From Bacteroidales bacterium (lineage in GTDB: Bacteria > Bacteroidota > Bacteroidia > Bacteroidales > UBA932), in contig JAFURF010000043.1 of assembly GCA_017471965.1 (NCBI GenBank), positions 1-59,729 on the forward strand: a DNA stretch of 59,729 bases, given 5' to 3'. The first letter of the stretch is position 1. Every line of letters begins with the position of its first letter. Positions 57,578 through 59,729 of this stretch are shown here, piece after piece. Both the position numbers and the translations under genes were made by a program. The notes under the pieces were generated by a model. That model was not told the DNA's origin. It worked only from the letters and a program-made list of their open reading frames with translations, and made no database searches.

Positions 57578-58777
57578 TTACTTGTGTGATATTATCAGCG
57601 AACGGCGCATATAATGGGAGCGCTGTTCCGGAGTGAATTTCTCAATGGCATACCTAAGCATTGTGCGGGGCATCTGCAGGCAGTGCTCGTCGAGGAAATC
57701 GGTCAGAGTGCGCTCGTCGCGCTTGCCGACTTCGCGCAGCATCCAGCCGACTGCCTTCCGCATAAGATCATGCCGCGTGTCAAGGAACATTCCGGCAAGT
57801 TTCAAGGTATCGCTGAACTGATTGTCCCTTATGAGGGCCAAGGTGGAAACGACCGCTATCCTTTGCTCCCACATATTGTCAGATCCGGCCAACGTGTACA
57901 GGATCTTCCTGTCCGCAGACCCGGTCAGATGACGTCCGAGAATATATGGGGCCGACAGGTCCACGAGGTCCCAGTTGTTGATTCCTTGCGTGTGACTCAG
58001 ATAGAATCTGACTGTCTCTTCCGGGTGTTTCTTATATCTTTCCACCAGAATAAGCAATGCACACAACCTGCACTCATGCCATTCGCTTTCCAGCAGAGCC
58101 TCAATGACCTCCCACGACGCCAGAGAGAATTCCTTGGCGACTTTCCTTGTATTTGGAACGACGACTCCAATGAATATGTCTCCTTCGCCATACTCTCCTT
58201 TTCCGGTCTTGAAGAATCGTGGCAGCACGATCCTCTTTTCTTCATCGGAATATGCCCTGAGGGCTTTCGTGATGCGGGCATAGGTCTTGGCAAACTGAAG
58301 TTCTGCAGATGAAAGGTGACAGTATCCGTCCGGATTCTTCAGAAGATAGTCCTGATGGTAATCCTCCGCAGGATAAAAGCAATCGAGCGGGCATTTTTCA
58401 ACCATCAAAGGACTGTCATATCTGGCCTGGACCGTCATATAAACCTCTTCTACAACGAACCTGTCTTCATCACAGCACCAGTAGATGCCCGTACGGTATC
58501 TGGTACCGACATCATTTCCCTGTCTATCCTTGAGGAGAGGGTCAATCGACCGGAAGAACAGTCGGCATAATGTGGCCAATGATATGATTTCAGGATCATA
58601 TGTAACCCTGACACACTCCACATGCCCGGTCAGGTCTGTATACACCTGCTCATATGCGGGATCCGGAAGTGAGCCGTTAGCATAGCCGGTGGCTGTCTCC
58701 GTCACTCCCTCGAACTGTCTTATATAATGTTCCGTTCCCCAGAAGCATCCTCCTGCAAAATATATCTCTTTCATCAT
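57578..58777 (-). CDS. MsrA - AlkD-like DNA alkylation repair fusion
   Basis: A 399-residue single frame. Residues ~1-160 are MsrA, which reduces methionine-S-sulfoxide: catalytic GGCFWG (Cys11), GYANGS, GHVECVRVTYDP and YPAEDYHQDYLLKNP. Residues ~165-395 match the COG4912 AlkD-like HEAT-repeat family: FFKTGKGEYGEGDIFIGV, VPNTRKVAKEF, INNWDLVDLSAPYILG, WEQRIAVVSTLALIR and KAVGWMLREVGKRDERTL. Members remove alkylated bases or are of uncertain activity. ATG 58777 is chosen from the MsrA start; 58774, 58786 and a GTG at 58804 are alternatives. The gene is followed by the TlpA-like gene. Confidence 0.88.
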   Translation of the reverse strand: MMKEIYFAGGCFWGTEHYIRQFEGVTETATGYANGSLPDPAYEQVYTDLTGHVECVRVTYDPEIISLATLCRLFFRSIDPLLKDRQGNDVGTRYRTGIYWCCDEDRFVVEEVYMTVQARYDSPLMVEKCPLDCFYPAEDYHQDYLLKNPDGYCHLSSAELQFAKTYARITKALRAYSDEEKRIVLPRFFKTGKGEYGEGDIFIGVVVPNTRKVAKEFSLASWEVIEALLESEWHECRLCALLILVERYKKHPEETVRFYLSHTQGINNWDLVDLSAPYILGRHLTGSADRKILYTLAGSDNMWEQRIAVVSTLALIRDNQFSDTLKLAGMFLDTRHDLMRKAVGWMLREVGKRDERTLTDFLDEHCLQMPRTMLRYAIEKFTPEQRSHYMRRSLIISHK

Positions 58778-58819
58778 CTTCACCATTACCTTTACTTGAT
58801 CCACATGAATGACTTAATG

Positions 58820-58827
58820 CAAATATA
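58820..58827 (-). promoter_or_regulatory. Promoter -7 element of the msrA-fusion operon
   Basis: Minus-strand TATATTTG about 43 bp upstream of the chosen ATG. No clear -33 element. Confidence 0.5.
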
Positions 58828-58922
58828 TACATTATTTCAGTAATCCCCGGCCGGCATTCCTGATATCGATTATACTGATCGGCATTCAATCTGACTGATG
58901 CAAGTCAGCATATAATGGCCCC

Positions 58923-59035
58923 ACAACTGTGACGAGTTTGAGCCTTCAGGCGACACAGTAGTCAACGAAAAGGAGTGATTTCGGCGATTTCCGATACCAC
59001 TGTAACGTTTAGGGTGCAAAACTCGTCACAGCGGT
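58923..59035. repeat. REP pair (BIME-like), diverged copy in inverted orientation
   Basis: Units ACTGTGACGAGT...GCGACACAGT (58926-58960) and ACCACTGTAACG...CGTCACAGCGGT (58996-59035) match the RAYT-flanking REP units. Overall length (113 bp) is the same as the other copies, but the central part differs and the order is reversed. It fills much of the 340-bp gap between pgk and the MsrA-fusion gene. Confidence 0.7.
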
Positions 59036-59052
59036 AAAGATAACATGCCAAA

Positions 59053-59100
59053 TAAAATCACACAGGCACTTTGTCACCGGTACAAAGTGCCTGTGTGATT
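59053..59100 (-). terminator. pgk intrinsic terminator
   Basis: A perfect 19-bp stem with outer ends AATCACACAGG (59056-59066) and CCTGTGTGATT (59090-59100) and a 7-nt loop. On the minus strand it runs into TTTTATTT. Confidence 0.85.
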
Positions 59101-59117
59101 ATAATGAAGGACGAACC

Positions 59118-59729
59118 TTATTTGCGGATAGCAGCGATGCCTGGGAGTTCCTTGCCCTCGAGGTACTCGAGCATTGCTCCACCACCTGTCGACACGTAAC
59201 TTACCTTGTCAGCATAGCCCATCTGAGTAACTGCAGCAACTGAGTCACCGCCACCTACGAGGGTGAATGCGCCGTTCTCTGATGTTGCCTTTGCAAGGAT
59301 CTCAGCGATGCGGTTTGTACCCTTTGCGAATGCAGGGATCTCAAATACGCCTACAGGACCGTTCCAAAGGATGGTCTTAGAGTTCATGAGAACTTCCTCC
59401 CACATAGCGAGTGTGCTTGGAGCAGCGTCCATTCCTTCCCAACCATCAGGAATCTCTGTATTGAGAACGATCTTGGTGTTTGCGTCGTTAGAGAAGTCGT
59501 CAGCGATCACAACCTCCTTCGAGAGATAGATCTTCACGCCTTTCTCCTCTGCCTTCTTGAGGGTGTCAAGAGCGAGCTGCATCTGATCATCCTCGCAGAG
59601 TGAGCGACCGATCTGACCGCCCTGAGCCTTTCTGAATGTATATACCATACCGCCGCCGATGATCATGTTGTCAACTGCGTCGAAGAGTTTCTCGATGATA
59701 GTGATCTTTGAAGAAACCTTTGCACCACC
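59118..59729 (-). CDS. pgk: Phosphoglycerate kinase (3' part)
   Basis: The last 203 codons of pgk; the 5' part lies beyond the right edge. The reading opens [21 protein letters not shown] (in parts), then [16 protein letters not shown]. It contains [40 protein letters not shown] and the nucleotide-binding [13 protein letters not shown], closing with [22 protein letters not shown]. This is the C-terminal (ATP-binding) domain of the glycolytic enzyme. Followed by a strong terminator. Confidence 0.97.
   Translation of the reverse strand, partial: GGAKVSSKITIIEKLFDAVDNMIIGGGMVYTFRKAQGGQIGRSLCEDDQMQLALDTLKKAEEKGVKIYLSKEVVIADDFSNDANTKIVLNTEIPDGWEGMDAAPSTLAMWEEVLMNSKTILWNGPVGVFEIPAFAKGTNRIAEILAKATSENGAFTLVGGGDSVAAVTQMGYADKVSYVSTGGGAMLEYLEGKELPGIAAIRK

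Overview
The window comes from a member of the Bacteroidota, most likely Bacteroidales and probably gut-associated. The evidence is SusC/SusD pairs, DUF1735/LamG and BACON lipoproteins, TonB-dependent receptors of 1,000-1,100 residues, lipobox signal peptides throughout, and promoters of the Bacteroidota sigma-70 type (TTTG, about 19 bp, TAnnTTTG). No tRNA, rRNA, CRISPR or prophage was seen. Genus and species cannot be settled from the sequence alone.

Layout. (1) 1-201: 5' part of an Rpn-type PD-(D/E)XK nuclease, followed by a hairpin-rich gene-free stretch. (2) 500-21880, all on the minus strand: a glycan utilisation locus. SusC, SusD, a GH18 endoglycosidase and two DUF1735-LamG surface lipoproteins form one transcription unit. 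Upstream lie GH29, a DUF1573 protein, GH2, GH92, GH3 and an M3 metallopeptidase. The set resembles high-mannose/complex N-glycan loci such as BT3983-BT3990 of B. thetaiotaomicron. The SusC, GH29, GH2 and GH3 genes share an 11-nt leader motif, and no dedicated regulator is visible. (3) 21901-30105, minus: a putative extracellular nucleic-acid scavenging operon (BACON/OB-fold lipoprotein, secreted DNA/RNA non-specific endonuclease, secreted EEP-family nuclease, TonB-dependent receptor, DUF5689 lipoprotein). (4) 30270-37070: two tandem Oar-like TonB-dependent receptors, each with its own promoter and terminator.

(5) 37173-46445: housekeeping genes. metK has a leader with a SAM-II-like pseudoknot aptamer and an intrinsic terminator. 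smpB follows. miaA carries a 105-bp palindromic element inserted in frame. A tight seven-gene minus-strand run contains trxA, an outer-membrane barrel gene, a LOG-family gene, a polyprenyl synthase gene, holB, ricT and trmB. (6) 46446-53543: an RND efflux operon (tolC-like, adaptor, permease, PG0541-family protein) with a divergent AraC-type regulator. Paired direct repeats lie between them. (7) 53473-54962: lgt and a prolyl-tRNA deacylase-like gene. (8) 55010-59117: a repeat-rich zone with a degenerate minisatellite, a REP-associated tyrosine transposase (RAYT) gene bracketed by two 114-bp REP pairs, a TlpA-like lipoprotein, an MsrA-AlkD-like fusion, and a third, inverted REP pair. (9) 59118-59729: the 3' part of pgk.

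The most notable observations are the metK riboswitch/attenuator with an in-frame AUG abutting the aptamer, the in-frame palindromic insertion in miaA, the nuclease-TonB receptor operon, the shared leader motif in the glycan locus, and the RAYT/REP unit whose 3' coding end lies inside its own repeat.
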